DNA of 64,000 bases from Petaurus breviceps papuanus. Lineage: Eukaryota > Chordata > Mammalia > Diprotodontia > Petauridae. The notes below the pieces were generated by a model that saw only the letters and a list, made by a program, of their open reading frames with translations, searched no databases and was not told where the DNA came from. Both the position numbers and the translations under genes were made by a program. The first letter of the stretch is position 1. Each line of letters starts with the position of its first letter. Positions 10,825 to 20,888 of the stretch are shown in pieces. Location of the stretch: contig JAMXIF010001195.1 in NCBI GenBank assembly GCA_028583685.1, positions 13,753,713-13,817,712 of the forward strand, written 5' to 3'.

Positions 10825-11460
10825 TTATATTTGAAAGTCAACTTTTCTGTTCAGCTCTGGTTTTTTCATCAAGAGTGCTTGAAAGTCCTCTACTTCATTG
10901 AATATCCTTATTTTCCCCTGAAGTATTATACTCACTTTTGCTGGGTAGGTGATTCTTGATTTTAATACTAGCTCCTTTGATCTCTGGAATATCATATCCC
11001 AAGTCCTTTGATCCCTTAATGTAGAAGCTGCTAAAACTTGTGTTATCCTGATTGTGTTTCCACAATATTCAATTTGTTCCTTCCTAACTGCTTGTAATAT
11101 TTTCTCCTTGACCTGGAAACTCTGGAATTTGGCTATAATATTCCTAGGAATTTTCTTTTGGGGATCTTTTTCAAGAGGTAATTGGTGAATGCTTTCAATT
11201 TCTTTTTCGCCTTCTGGTTCTAGAATATCAGGGCAATTTTCCTTGATAATTTCTTGAAAGATGATGTCTAGGCTATTTTTTTGATCATGGCTTTCAGGTA
11301 GTTCAATAATTTTTAAATTATCTCTCCTGGATCTATTTTCCAGGTCAGTGGGTTTTTCAGTGAGATATTTCACATTGCCTTCTATTTTTTTCATTTGTGT
11401 TTGGATCTGTTTTATAGTATCTTGGTTTCTTATAAAGTCATCAGCTTCCATTTGCTCCAA
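10825..11460 (-). pseudogene. HAL1/L1 ORF1 protein remnant (copy 1)
   Basis: 211 open codons of an L1-type ORF1 protein, a nucleic-acid-binding chaperone that coats LINE RNA. The end of a coiled coil (KQIQTQMKKIEGNVKYLTEK) is followed by an RRM-like region (SRRDNLKIIELPESHD, residues about 45-60) and the C-terminal domain (IPRNIIAKFQSFQVKEKIL; IILQGKIRIFNEVEDFQALL near the end). The N-terminal third, 11461 to about 11870, is out of frame, so the ORF is broken upstream. It is a LINE pseudogene; no host function is implied. Confidence 0.85.
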
Positions 11461-12668
11461 TCTAATTTTGAAGGAATTATTCTCTTCAGTGAGTTTTTAA
11501 AATTCCTTTTCCTTCTGGCCAATTCTGCTTTTTAAGGCATTCTTCTCCTCATTGGCTTTTTAGACCTCTTTTCACATTTGAGTTAGTCTATTTTTTAAGG
11601 TGTTGTTTTCTTCAATTGGTCTGTTGACTTGTTTTTCATGATTTTCTTGCATCAGTCTCATTTCTCTTCCCAATTTTTTCTCTACTTTCTCTTACTTGAT
11701 TTTCAAAATCCTTCTTTGAGTTGCTCCATGACCTATGACCAATTAATATTTTTCTGGGAGGCTTTTGATGCAGGAGTTTTGACTTTGTTATCTTCTTTTG
11801 GTTCTATGTTTTTATCATTTTTGTTTCCCCCAAAAGAAGCTATAGTCTGATTGTGCTTCCTCTGTTTACTCATCTTGCTAGTTAATTACTTGACTTTTCA
11901 GCTCTTTGCCACAGTAGACCTCTGTTTCCAGAGTGGAGAGAACTGTGTCCCAAATTTGTGGGGCTTTGTGCAGCTGTTGTCAGAGTTATGAGGAGAGTGC
12001 CCTTTCTACAGCCACCACAAGCTCTGCCAGCACTGCTCACCCCAGGACCACCACCCAAGATCATATCCCAGATCCAATCAGGGCAAGCAAGAACAATTCC
12101 CTTCTGAATTGTCACTTGGTCCCCTTACACTCTGTAGGCCTGGAGCTCAGGAAGCAGCCATGTGGCAGCAGCGGCCACCACTACAGCCTCCACTACCCTG
12201 TGGGAAGGGGCTGGATCATGCTCTTCTCTCACCCAGTTCCAACAGAGTTCCCTATGAACCTTTTTACTTTCTCTTTGGTGTTTATAGTGATTCACTCTCA
12301 TGAGGTCTACTTTGGCGGGTCTGTGCTGTGGGTTTGGGCTTCCCCAGGTCTGGGTCAGTTCAGCTCACAGAGGACTGCTTTCTGCTCCCAGTTCAGTGCA
12401 ATAGACCCTTCCTGTCAGCCTGCCAGGGTACCTTCAGCAGGAGATTTGTTTCTCTCTGTCACTTCATGAGGTCTGTAGCTCTAAAATTTGTATAGAGTAA
12501 TTTTTTACTGGTATTGGAGGTAGTTGGAGTGGGAGCTGAAGCAAATTCCTGCTTTTATTCCACCATTTTGGACTAAAATTATTTTTTAAAAGAATTGTCC
12601 ATGACTTTTGGTGCCATCTATTGAGGTGTGATATTGATTATTAACTGATTAATAACTAGGAGTTTTAG

Positions 12669-12978
12669 GGGGCAGCCAGGTAGCACAGCGAGTAAGAGCA
12701 CCGGCTCCAGTGTCGGGATGACCTGGGGATTGAATCCCAGGCTCAGACACTTAGCACCCACCCAGAAACACCTGGCCGTGTAACCTTGAGCAAGTTACTT
12801 ACCCCCAATTGCTTAGGGGCAGCCAGGTGGCTCAGCGAGTAGGAGCACCAACTCCAGTGTCGGGATGACCTGGGGATCAAATCTGGGCTCAGATACTTAG
12901 CACCACACCCAGAAATAACTGGCCATGTAACCTTGAGCAAGTTACTTAACCCCAATTGCTTTAAAAAAAAAATAAATG
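12669..12978 (+). mobile_element. Tandem SINE dimer (SINE-A + SINE-B)
   Basis: Unit 1 (12669-12815) is SINE-A and ends at AATTGCTTA without a poly-A. Unit 2 (12816-12978) is SINE-B and ends in an A-run. One 14 bp duplication, ACTAGGAGTTTTAG, flanks the whole pair (12655-12668 and 12979-12992), so the dimer inserted as one unit. Confidence 0.9.
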
Positions 12979-12992
12979 ACTAGGAGTTTTAG

Positions 12993-13495
12993 TTAATATT
13001 TGTAAGGGTTTTCAATGCAAGTGGAACATAAATAAAAATATGAAAACCACATTGCTAGTCTAAATTAAGGAAATCTCTAAGATTTGACCCCTTTTAGAAA
13101 TCAGTATCGTCTTCTTGATTATCTTCAAAATCTTCAACTTTACCAGATATGGTTCTTTATCAGAGATTAATGGTTTTTCACTAGGATAATACAATTGTAT
13201 TTCTCTTCCTAGGAAACATTTTACAAACTAAACAGGAAAACTTTCTTAACTCTACTTACTGGGTGATTTTCCCCCCAGCGGTTGGGTAATATGAATATCT
13301 TAGTAACACTGCTTTTCTTTTTCATGATGTTTTATTAAACATCAGTATAACAACTAAAGTTGGGAATTGTTTAAACTTTAATGAATTAATTTCAACCTTT
13401 AAAGTATCATTACACTATTTTCATCATGTGACACAGCTATACACAAGTCCAAATTTCCCAACATTTTGAAAGAGTTGTAATATTAGAAATGTGTG

Positions 13496-13538
<43 letters not shown>

Positions 13539-13800
13539 TTCTCTTTAAGAGGTTAGTGGGGTGGAATGAGATTGAGGAAGTGAGAGTGGTGTTAAGCATG
13601 TAATTTCCTGCCTTTGCCTTATTCCTTTACTAGGCAACTCGTTATAAAATGTAATACTGTTGGTTGGGAAGCCCAGAGTTTTTAGTCAATGGCACAGCCC
13701 CTGAGATGTTAGCTTCAGACTTTTCTAAGCTGTTCATTGAAATGTTGGAAATGATCTCAAGGATATAGTGAAATGTGGATCTCTTCCCTGACATCTATAA
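12993..13800. other. Unassigned, contains a (GT)n run
   Basis: AT-rich, no recognised element apart from the microsatellite at 13494-13537. Confidence 0.4.
13494..13537 (+). repeat. (GT)n microsatellite
   Basis: About 20 GT units, nearly perfect. Confidence 0.97.
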
Positions 13801-13824
13801 TCAGTGAACATTCTCAAGGTCTCT

Positions 13825-14145
13825 CTGAAGAGCTTTGGAATTGATTGCAAGACATACAAGACGCTGGCATAGGACCAACCAGCATGGCATGACCACATTG
13901 AAGAATTCACTGTGCTTTATGAGCAAAGCAGAATTACAGTAGCTCCAGAAATGTGAGATGTGCAAATTTAGAGACATTTCCCCTCCCAAATGTTCCTATG
14001 AATTATCTGTGCCCAACCCATGGCAGAGTCTTCTAAGCTCATATTGGTCTGATTGGACATTACTGTACCTTGACCCAAACATAGTGATGCCATTTTGGTC
14101 TTCTTTGAGAACAAAAGACAACCACCACAATCAACTAAGTGAACA
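13825..14145 (+). mobile_element. RTE-type LINE 3' end or RTE-tailed SINE, sense
   Basis: One frame gives LCPTHGRVF, a stop, then AHIGLIGH: a decayed CPxCGRxFRxRIGLxxH zinc-finger signature known at the C-terminus of some non-LTR retrotransposons. It ends with TTCTTTGAGAACAAAAGACA, the tail also seen at 50480-50505 and, inverted, at 48420. The clade assignment is inferred. Confidence 0.5.
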
Positions 14146-14348
14146 TATTTGATCCTCTGCTTTCTTGACTAGAGACCTCCAGTAACAGAACTCCCTGCTC
14201 CCTGAGGCAGCCCAATTCATTTTTCAGAGAGTTTGACTTGGAATCATAAATTTAGAGCTAGAAGTGATCTAGTGATTATTTAGTCTAGGGATTCCTAAAA
14301 ATTATATTAGTAGATAACATATATATGTTTATTTTTTCAATCTATATG

Positions 14349-14612
14349 TATAATAACTAGCATTTCTATATCTTCTACTTATGTATCAGGTGCTATGCTA
14401 AGAGGTTTATAAATACGATCTCATTTGATCCTCACAAGAACCCTAAAAGGTAGTGACTATTATTATTTCCATTTTACAGATGAGGAAACTGAGGTAGATA
14501 GATTAAAGAACTTTCTGGGTGTCACAGCAAGTAAGTCAGAAACCAAATTTAAATTCAGGTCTTCCTGACTCCAGGAACAGTATTCCATTCACTGTTCCAC
14601 CTAACTTCAAAA
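14349..14612 (-). mobile_element. MIR SINE, antisense
   Basis: TATCAGGTGCTATGCTAAGA, CCATTTTACAGATGAGGAAA and a CTTCCTGACTCCAGGAACAG head in antisense MIR order. Confidence 0.8.
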
Positions 14613-15617
14613 CTTTTTTTTGTGTCATTGACTCTGTAGAGTCAAGTGAAATTGGTGGAGTCTTTCCCAGACTTGTTTTTTTAACCTTCCGGCTGCCACA
14701 CAACTAAGCTGGTGGAGTGGGGAGCCCGCCTGAGGATCCTTCTCTTATTTCCTCCAGCATCTGGAGCCAATCACACCCTTCCAGCTTTACTTCAACCCAG
14801 AACTGATCTGGCACTCCCAGATATGGAGATTAATCACCAGTTTCTTATTCTTGGAATCAGTTGGATTCAGTTTTTAATTTAATATGGTTTTCTTGTATCA
14901 TTACTGGCAAATGCTCAAAAAAGGCGCTTTCTGAGACTGGACAGCAGACTTTGCATTTATGTTCCTTTTGGGGGGATTCTTAATGACTGTATCCTTCAGC
15001 AACTGGAAGGAACCACCAAGAAGTTGTAAAGACAATCCTTTCTCCTCCCCATGCTCTTCAGTCAGCCTCCATCCCACGCTGGCTATTCCAAGCTTCCTAC
15101 CACTGTTGCAGAGGCCATCTATCTCTAACCCACATTTGCTGGGACCCCTTCCTAGTATAGTGTTGAATGGGTTGCTTCTCTTGGGTGGTATCTGACCAGG
15201 GGACTTCTACTTAGTAATTGTAGTTGGACACATTTTTTTTTCTTGGAAGAAGTATTTCCCAATCAGTCAGAGGGGATAAGAATTCTAAAAACACTTGCAA
15301 TTTTGAGGATAATTTCTGATACATCACATGATGATCATAATTACAACCCCTTACCTTGAAGAGTGACCAGGAGGCTTTGCATGGGATGAAGGCCGGCTCT
15401 TCTGAGGCTAGGAGTTTAGCTTCATGATGAATTTTCCCCTTAGTCATCGGTTAGAATTTTACATTTTAGCATTTTTTTTCTCTTAGTGGGATTTAAAAAA
15501 AGGAATTTTCATTCTCTTCTTATGTTATAAAAGCTACGGCATCTGGTATTCTTAGGGCAAGAAGGGATTTGGTGGCAGTAGTCACTGAGGAACCACTACA
15601 TGAGAAAACTTTGTATT
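14613..15617. other. Unassigned, no gene seen
   Basis: Moderate-GC stretch without a recognised repeat. Several 60-80 codon frames, none with a motif or convincing start context. Confidence 0.4.
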
Positions 15618-15633
15618 CAGATTTGGGCATTTA

Positions 15634-15801
15634 GGGGCAGCTAGGTGGCACGGTGAATAGAGCACTGCCCCTGGAGTCAGGAGGACCTGAATTCAAATCT
15701 GGCTTCAGACACTTAACACTTACTAGCTATGTGACCTTGGGCAAGTCACTTAACCCCAAGTGCCCTGCCTTCCCCCCTCCCAAAAGCAAAACAAAACAAA
15801 A
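15634..15801 (+). mobile_element. SINE-D, sense
   Basis: GGGGCAGCTAGGTGGCACGG head through GGCAAGTCACTTAACCCCAA and an AAAACAAAAC tail. Flanking CAGATTTGGGCATTTA (15618-15633) and CAGATTTGGTCCTTTA (15802-15817) look like a slightly decayed target-site duplication. Confidence 0.9.
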
Positions 15802-15817
15802 CAGATTTGGTCCTTTA

Positions 15818-16380
15818 AGAAGAGCTTTGTGTCTAATAGTAGCCATTCCCAGAGTGGGGAGGAATGGGGAAGGGAAGAAAAGGAAAAAAAATTTACATGA
15901 TAATTTTATTATATTATTTAAAAGGAATGTCAAGTTGTACATATTAGATTCACAATTTCATGTGCAATCATCTTTTTTATTATACTGTATTATGGAAATA
16001 CTAATTTTCTTCCATAAATAAAAAATTAAATAAATAAGAAAATTAAATGTATTTTTAAAAAAAAGAGCTAGGCCTCAGCTGTTTGTCCTCTCTTTCTCAT
16101 TGTACTTGGACATTTCTTCACTAAGACCTGACAACATCTCAGCGAGGATAATTCTATCTAATTGTTTGCTGAGTACAAGTCTCTGAGGAAATGAGACATA
16201 GGCTGAATTAGATCATATAGGTTAGGGGTAAAAATCCAAAGGTCACCCAGAGGAGAAAAGAATGAAAAAGGCAAATGAAGGTAGTAAAAATAAACTGCAT
16301 ATTCATATATGGAATCAAGGTTACCCCCCAAGAAATCAAATAAAATGATGACAACAATAATGATGATGATGATAAGAATA
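15818..16380. other. Unassigned, no gene seen
   Basis: AT-rich. The last 100 bases before 16490 vaguely resemble an antisense MIR (TAACTAACATTTTAAATTTT), too decayed to call. Confidence 0.4.
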
Positions 16381-16496
16381 ATAGTAACTAACATTTTAAA
16401 TTTTGCAAAATATTTTGAGTATATTATCCACATTATGTTTTTTGTTTGTTTGTCTTTTGGTTGTTGTTGCTGTTGGGTTTTTTGTCTGTGAGGTTG

Positions 16497-16652
16497 TTTT
16501 TTTTTAAGCAATTGGGGTTAAGTAACTTGCTCAAGGTTACACGGCCAGGTGTTTCCGGGTGGGCGCTAAGTGTCTGAGCTCCGGATTCGATCTCCTAGGT
16601 TATCCTGACACGGGGGCCGGTGCTCTTACTCGCTGTGCTACCTGGCCACCCC
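16497..16652 (-). mobile_element. SINE-A, antisense
   Basis: Poly-T, AGCAATTGGGGTTAAGTAAC, ACACGGCCAGGTGTTTC, then the reversed head GCTACCTGGCCACCCC. CTGTGAGGTT occurs at 16486-16495 and 16653-16662 as the target-site duplication. Confidence 0.9.
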
Positions 16653-16740
16653 CTGTGAGGTTTTTTTGTATCCCCAGCACTGAGTACAGTACCTGGGTAC
16701 ATAGTAAACAATAAATGAATGTTGATTGATTATCTCATTA
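16653..16740 (+). mobile_element. L2 or MIR 3' tail, sense
   Basis: TATCCCCAGCACTGAGTACA, GTACATAGTAAACAATAAAT and GAATGTTGATTGATT match the shared L2 3' end. The SINE-A to its left appears to have landed at its edge. Confidence 0.65.
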
Positions 16741-16962
16741 AAAGTTATTATGTAGTTTGAGATTGTACACAGTACTGAATTTAAAAGATCACTCAGCAGA
16801 AGGTATAAATTTAAAAGAGAGGGAGTACTCAAATCAACAAGTCAAGTAAAGAAGAATTTATTAAGTATGTCCTCCACTGAGGAGGAAAGCATGGTGGGGA
16901 AAAATGTCTAAAGACTCGGCGGTAGTGAGAGGAAAGGAGTGAAGAAATGAACATGGATGGTC

Positions 16963-17117
16963 CAGGGGTGGGGAACCTGCATCCTCAAGGCCCCATGTGA
17001 CCCTCTAGGTCCTCAGGTGAGTACCTTTTACTGAATCCAAACTTCACGGAACAAATCGCCTCAGTAAAAGGATCTGTTCTGTAACATTTGGACTTTGTCA
17101 AATGTATCGCCACCCCC
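16963..17117 (+). mobile_element. hAT-type MITE, left arm plus centre
   Basis: Starts with the terminal inverted repeat CAGGGGTGGGGAACCTGC, continues through a CCATGTGACCCTCTAGGTCC arm and a central AATCCAAACTTCACGGAACA, and stops without its right terminus. Confidence 0.6.
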
Positions 17118-17492
17118 GTGTATTCTTCAATCCAGTAACACTGACATACTTTCTGATCTTTGGAGAAGACGTTCTATCTCTTGACTGATGGCTGTTCCCC
17201 ATTCCTGGGATACTCTTATTTATCTCTGCCTCCTAGCTTCCCTCAAGTTCCAGCTAAAATTTCGTCTCCTACAGAAAACCTTTCCAAATCTCTCTTAATT
17301 CTTATATTTTCCTTCTACGATTATTGCCAATTTATCTCACAAGTAGTCTGTTGGCCTACACTTGTTTGCATACTCTTTACCCCCCTTAGATTGTGAACTC
17401 CTCAAGGGTAGGGATTATCTTTTACCTTTCTTTGCATCCTCAGCACTTACCATAATATCTGGAACATAGTAGGTGCTTAGTAAATGTTTAAT
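17118..17492 (+). mobile_element. L2 LINE 3' end, sense
   Basis: CCCTCAAGTTCCAGCTAAAA, TAGATTGTGAACTCCTCAAG, GCATCCTCAGCACTTACC and AACATAGTAGGTGCTTAGTA are successive L2 3' blocks. It lies between two partial copies of one MITE. Confidence 0.8.
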
Positions 17493-17521
17493 GACAAAGA
17501 GAGAGACAGACAGACAGAGAA

Positions 17522-17660
17522 AGAGAGAGAATCCAGACTTCAGAGAACAAATCCCCTTAATAAAAGCATTTGTTTGTAAAACTTGGACTCAGTCAAAAGA
17601 TTGCACCCAAGGATCTAGAAGGCCATATGTGACCTTGAGACTGCAGGTTTCCCACCCCTG
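17522..17660 (+). mobile_element. hAT-type MITE, centre plus right arm
   Basis: Repeats the central segment of 16963-17117 (GAATCCAGACTTCAGAGAAC) and runs to the right inverted repeat TTTCCCACCCCTG. The next 8 bp, CTCTAGAG, fit the NTCTAGAN target preference of hAT/Charlie elements. Confidence 0.6.
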
Positions 17661-17764
17661 CTCTAGAGTTTAGAAATGAAATTCAAAATGACAGCAAGAA
17701 CTACTGGGTTTTTTTATATAATCACATATGAAGAAGAATTCAATTCAATAGAATTATTATGCAT

Positions 17765-17990
17765 TCTGTGAGTGAAGAAGACAGCTTAGCAGAAAGAAAT
17801 GTAAATTTGGAGTCAAAAAATCTGTGTTTGAATCCATGCTCTGCCATTTTCCAGGTGAGTTATCTTGGGCAAGCCCCTTAAGATCTCTGAGCCTCAGTTT
17901 CTTCATCTGTGAACTACACTATTTCATGAGGTAATGGCAAGGATAAAAGTAGCTAGCATGTGTGAAGCATCTTATAAACTTAAAAGTGTT
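17765..17990 (+). mobile_element. MIR SINE, sense
   Basis: GTAAATTTGGAGTC, TGTTTGAATCCATGCTCTGC, TCTTGGGCAAGCCCCTTAAG, CTGAGCCTCAGTTTCTTCAT and a GAAGCATCTTATAAA tail. Confidence 0.8.
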
Positions 17991-18000
17991 CTTTGTTACT

Positions 18001-18250
18001 ACTGTGTTTCCCTGATAATAAGACCTATCCCGAAAATAAGCCCTCCCCTTACTGTGTAAGATTCCTCTAAAATAAGCCCTCCCCCAAAAATAAGCCCTAT
18101 TGAGATTGCTACTGTAGTGAAGGTGACAACTTTGAAAGACATAAGAACCCTGATAGACACAATGACCAATCATGATTTCAGAAGATTGATGATAAAGTGT
18201 GTTTTCATCCTCTGGCAAAAAGTCAAGGGACCAGAATGACACATACATTT
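18001..18250. mobile_element. Candidate DNA-transposon relic
   Basis: ACTGTGTTTCCCTGATAATA and repeated AAAATAAGCCCTCCCC units resemble the terminal region of a dispersed mammalian DNA transposon starting TGTTTCCCCGAAAATAAG. The other terminus is not evident, so class and extent are uncertain. Confidence 0.35.
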
Positions 18251-18602
18251 TTGGATACAGCTGGCATGTGGCTTTGTTTTGTTTGACAATATTTATTAGT
18301 TTTGTGAGGTTTTTTTTCTCTTCTTTTCTTTTCTTGGTTGAAAGGGAGAATTGACTACAGACATAGCTTAGAGATGTTGAGGGTTCGATTCCAGACTATC
18401 ATGATAAGGCAAATAGCACAATAAAGCAGGTCACATTAATTTTCTGGTTTCCTAGTTTATCAAAGTTATGTTTACACTATGCCTATTATGTCTATTAAGT
18501 GTGAAATAATTCTAGATCTAAAAAACCACACAAAGTATGAGCCTTAGTTAATAATACTTTATTGCTAAAAATGCTAGCCATCATCTGAGCCTTCAGTAGT
18601 CA

Positions 18603-18993
18603 TTATCTTTTTGCTTGTGGAGGGTCTTGCCTTGATGTTAATGTCTGCTGACTGACTGAAGTGGTGGTTGCTAAAGGTTGGGGTAGCTGTGGCAATTTCT
18701 TAATATAAGACAACAAGGAAGTTTGCCAGTGATCGACTCTTCCTTTTATAAAAGATTTCTCTGTAGTATGCGATACTGTTTGATAGCATTTTATCCACAA
18801 TAGAACTTGCAGAATTGGAGTCCAATCCTGCCATTGCTTTATCATCTAAGTTTATGTAATATTCTTCAATATTTTTGTGTCTCTGGAAACAGGGAGGCCC
18901 AAGGAGAGGGAGAGAGTTAGAGGAATGGCCAGTTAGTGGAACAGTCAGAACGTCTATAACATTTATCAAATAAATTTTCAGTCTGATTGGCAT
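18603..18993 (-). pseudogene. Tigger1-like transposase C-terminal remnant
   Basis: Two minus frames carry recognisable Tigger transposase tail segments: NIEEYYINLDDKAMAGLDSN then MLSNSIAYYREIFYKRKSRS (18700-18993), and SLLSYIKKLPQLPQPLATTT followed by SRQDPPQAKR (18603-18845). The catalytic DDE domain and the DNA-binding N-terminus are absent because of the internal deletion, and the C-terminal part is frame-shifted. Any movement would have needed a transposase supplied from elsewhere. Confidence 0.85.
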
Positions 18994-19051
18994 GGTTAGT
19001 GGCCCCCCCCCAAAAAAAAATTATAGTAGTAACATCAAATATCACTGATCA

Positions 19052-19208
19052 GGGTGGCTAGGTGGCACAGTGAATAGAGCACTGGCCCTGGAGTTAGGAG
19101 GACCTGAGTTCAAATCCAGCCTCAGATGCTTGACACACTTACTAGCTGTGTGACCCCAAAGCAAGCTGCTTAACCCCAATTTCCCTCCAAAAAAAAGAAA
19201 AAAAAAGG
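19052..19208 (+). mobile_element. SINE-D inside Tigger1-like element
   Basis: GGTGGCTAGGTGGCACAGTG head to an A-rich end. Flanked by AAATATCACTGATCA (19037-19051) and AAATATCACTAATCA (19209-19223), a 15 bp duplication of Tigger sequence with one mismatch, so it is younger than the transposon. Confidence 0.92.
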
Positions 19209-19462
19209 AAATATCACTAATCACAGGTCACCATGACAGATAATTAATAATAATTTAAAAGTTTGAAATATTACAAGAAATATCAAAATGTGACACAGAG
19301 ATATGATATGAGCACATGCTGCTGGAAAAATGGTGCCAATAGAGTCACTCAGTAGAATTGCCAGAAATCTTCGATTTGTTAAAAAAAAAAAAACCAAAAA
19401 AACAAAAGAAGAAAACAATATCTATGAAATACAAAAAGGTTCAAAAACTAAGGTATGCCCAT

Positions 19463-19722
19463 AAGCATTTATTTAGCATTTACTGTATCTGATTGCAGTT
19501 TCACTGGGTCGTTTATGTGCCAGGTAATATGTTAAGAGTTTTACAATAAACCTAATTTGATCTTCATAACAACCCTGTAAGACAGGTGCTATTATTATTC
19601 TCATTTTACAGTTGAAGAAACTGGAGCAAACAGGATTAAGTGACTTACCCAGGGTAATAAAACAAGTGTCTGAGGCCAAATTTGAACTCAGGTCCTCCTG
19701 ATTCTAGGTTCAGAGCCTACCC
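19463..19722 (-). mobile_element. MIR SINE, antisense
   Basis: TTTATGTGCCAGGTAATATG, CTCATTTTACAGTTGAAGAA, TGACTTACCCAGGGTAATAA and CTCAGGTCCTCCTGATTCTA in antisense MIR order. Confidence 0.75.
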
Positions 19723-19860
19723 TTTAAATCAATAACAGTAACAACAGATAGGAATTGAACTTGATATTTCATTGACATAGGGTACTTTCAAGTAAGGAAA
19801 CTTCTTCTGCCAATGTGGGTTATCATCTTCTTAGAAATTGATAGCCTTAGAGATTTATCT

Positions 19861-20175
19861 AGAGCAGTGATATCTAACTCAAATAAAAATGGGATCGCTA
19901 AACCATATGTAAGGATTCATGCTGCAGCATATTGACTTAGAAAACCACATATCAACAGTATATGTTTTATTTATTTTTTCAAATAGTTCCCAATTACATT
20001 TTAATCTGGTTTGGGTTACAAGGAGACATGTGTGGGCAGCGTGTGTATGTGGGCTGTGGGTTTGGCACCTCTGGAGAGGTTTTCTGACTTGCCCAGAATG
20101 ACACAACCCCTTTGTGGAAGAGGTAGGACTCAAACCGTAATCCTCCAGCTTCAAGACCATCTCTCTATATACTCT
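19861..20175. mobile_element. Candidate DNA-transposon-like repeat
   Basis: GATATCTAACTCAAATAAAA, TGACTTAGAAAACCACATAT and CCAATTACATTTTAATCTGG match a dispersed marsupial repeat I remember as starting GTGTCAAACTCAAATAG. The right end is not clear, and the class is uncertain (hAT is possible). Confidence 0.35.
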
Positions 20176-20279
20176 CTCATGCTGCTATGCCAAACTATAT
20201 GCATCAATTCACAATTTCATGGACAATCCACTTTTTTTGTTCTTCTTGTATTGAAATCTTTATGCTCATTGATTTTGGG

Positions 20280-20408
20280 GGAAGGCAATTGGGGTTAAGT
20301 GACTTGCCCAGGGTCACATAGCTAGTAAGTGTCTGGGGCCAAATTTGAACTCAAGTCCTCCTGACTTCAGGAATGATACTCTATCTACTGCCCCATTTAG
20401 CTGCCCCC
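20280..20408 (-). mobile_element. SINE-D, antisense
   Basis: GGCAATTGGGGTTAAGTGAC, GGGTCACATAGCTAGTAAGT, CCTCCTGACTTCAGGAATGA and the reversed head TTTAGCTGCCCCC. Older-looking than the other SINE-D copies; no clear flanking duplication. Confidence 0.8.
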
Positions 20409-20879
20409 AGCTCATTATTTTTGAGTTCATAATAAAATAGAAAATTTAAGTAAAAAAAAACAATGGGTGTGTATGTGGGTGTGTACACACAGATATGTGT
20501 GACTAGGGGGGTAGAGGCAAAGTTGGTCTAAAGTTAAATTAGGGAGTCACAAAGTTTATCTTCAGGACCCTTCCATTTTGTCTTCTTTTATGGCATCCTA
20601 CTCAGTCATCAATGCTCTCATTTAGCACACCAGTGATTTCTTAACTGTGTTGCTGAAGCAACCCATACAAAATTCCTCCACCTTCCCCTTCAGAGTATTG
20701 ACTGTAAGCTAGGCTTGAAGATAAGTGTCTGTATTCTCGCCAGATCCACAAAGATTTATATGCTTCAGGTAGGTGCAAAGACAAGCTGTGTGGGGCATAT
20801 TAGGGAATAGAAGTAAATAAGGAAATGCGGAGAAATGTAAGCCCAAGTCAACCCAGTTCTATTTCAAGATTAGAAGAAG
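20409..20879. other. Unassigned, no gene seen
   Basis: Short GT-rich patch near 20465-20505, otherwise no recognised feature. Confidence 0.4.
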
Positions 20880-20888
20880 GGAATCTCT

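Larger units (their letters stand above)
9747..12574 (-). mobile_element. HAL1 (half-LINE), near full length, copy 1
   Basis: Read on the minus strand: a GC-richer 5' untranslated region with CAAAATGG near 12570, an ORF1 remnant (about 11870-10825), then a purine/G-rich 3' untranslated region ending in an A-rich tract near 9747. No ORF2 (endonuclease or reverse transcriptase) lies between ORF1 and the tail, which is the HAL1 layout. The flanking AAAATTA at 9740 and 12575 is a weak target-site-duplication candidate. Order and length match copy 2 (23261-26284). Confidence 0.8.
18358..19461 (-). mobile_element. Tigger1-like TcMar transposon, internally deleted
   Basis: Bounded by TA at 18356-18357 and 19462-19463. 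The left inverted repeat CAGACATAGCTTAGAGATGT is matched by a decayed right terminus, AAGGTATGCCCA. Inside, the left half carries the transposase C-terminus on the minus strand, joined directly (near 18870-18880) to the 5' flank of the element (GGGAGGCCCAAGGAGAGGGA), so most of the transposase gene is missing. A SINE-D (19052-19208) sits in the right half. Without the SINE the element is about 0.93 kb. The sequence matches my memory of Tigger1 closely; a TcMar-Tigger pogo-like family is certain, the exact subfamily is inferred. Confidence 0.85.

Noticed and set aside
11933-12469. 178-codon plus frame
   Set aside because: Lies antisense to the GC-rich HAL1 5' region; the matching region of copy 2 also has an unrelated fortuitous frame (25807-26157).
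12669-12760. tRNA gene
   Set aside because: A- and B-box-like blocks belong to SINE heads; no cloverleaf or mature tRNA end.
18603-18993. Possible host gene exons on the minus strand
   Set aside because: Both frames are Tigger transposase C-terminal pieces inside a TA-flanked transposon.
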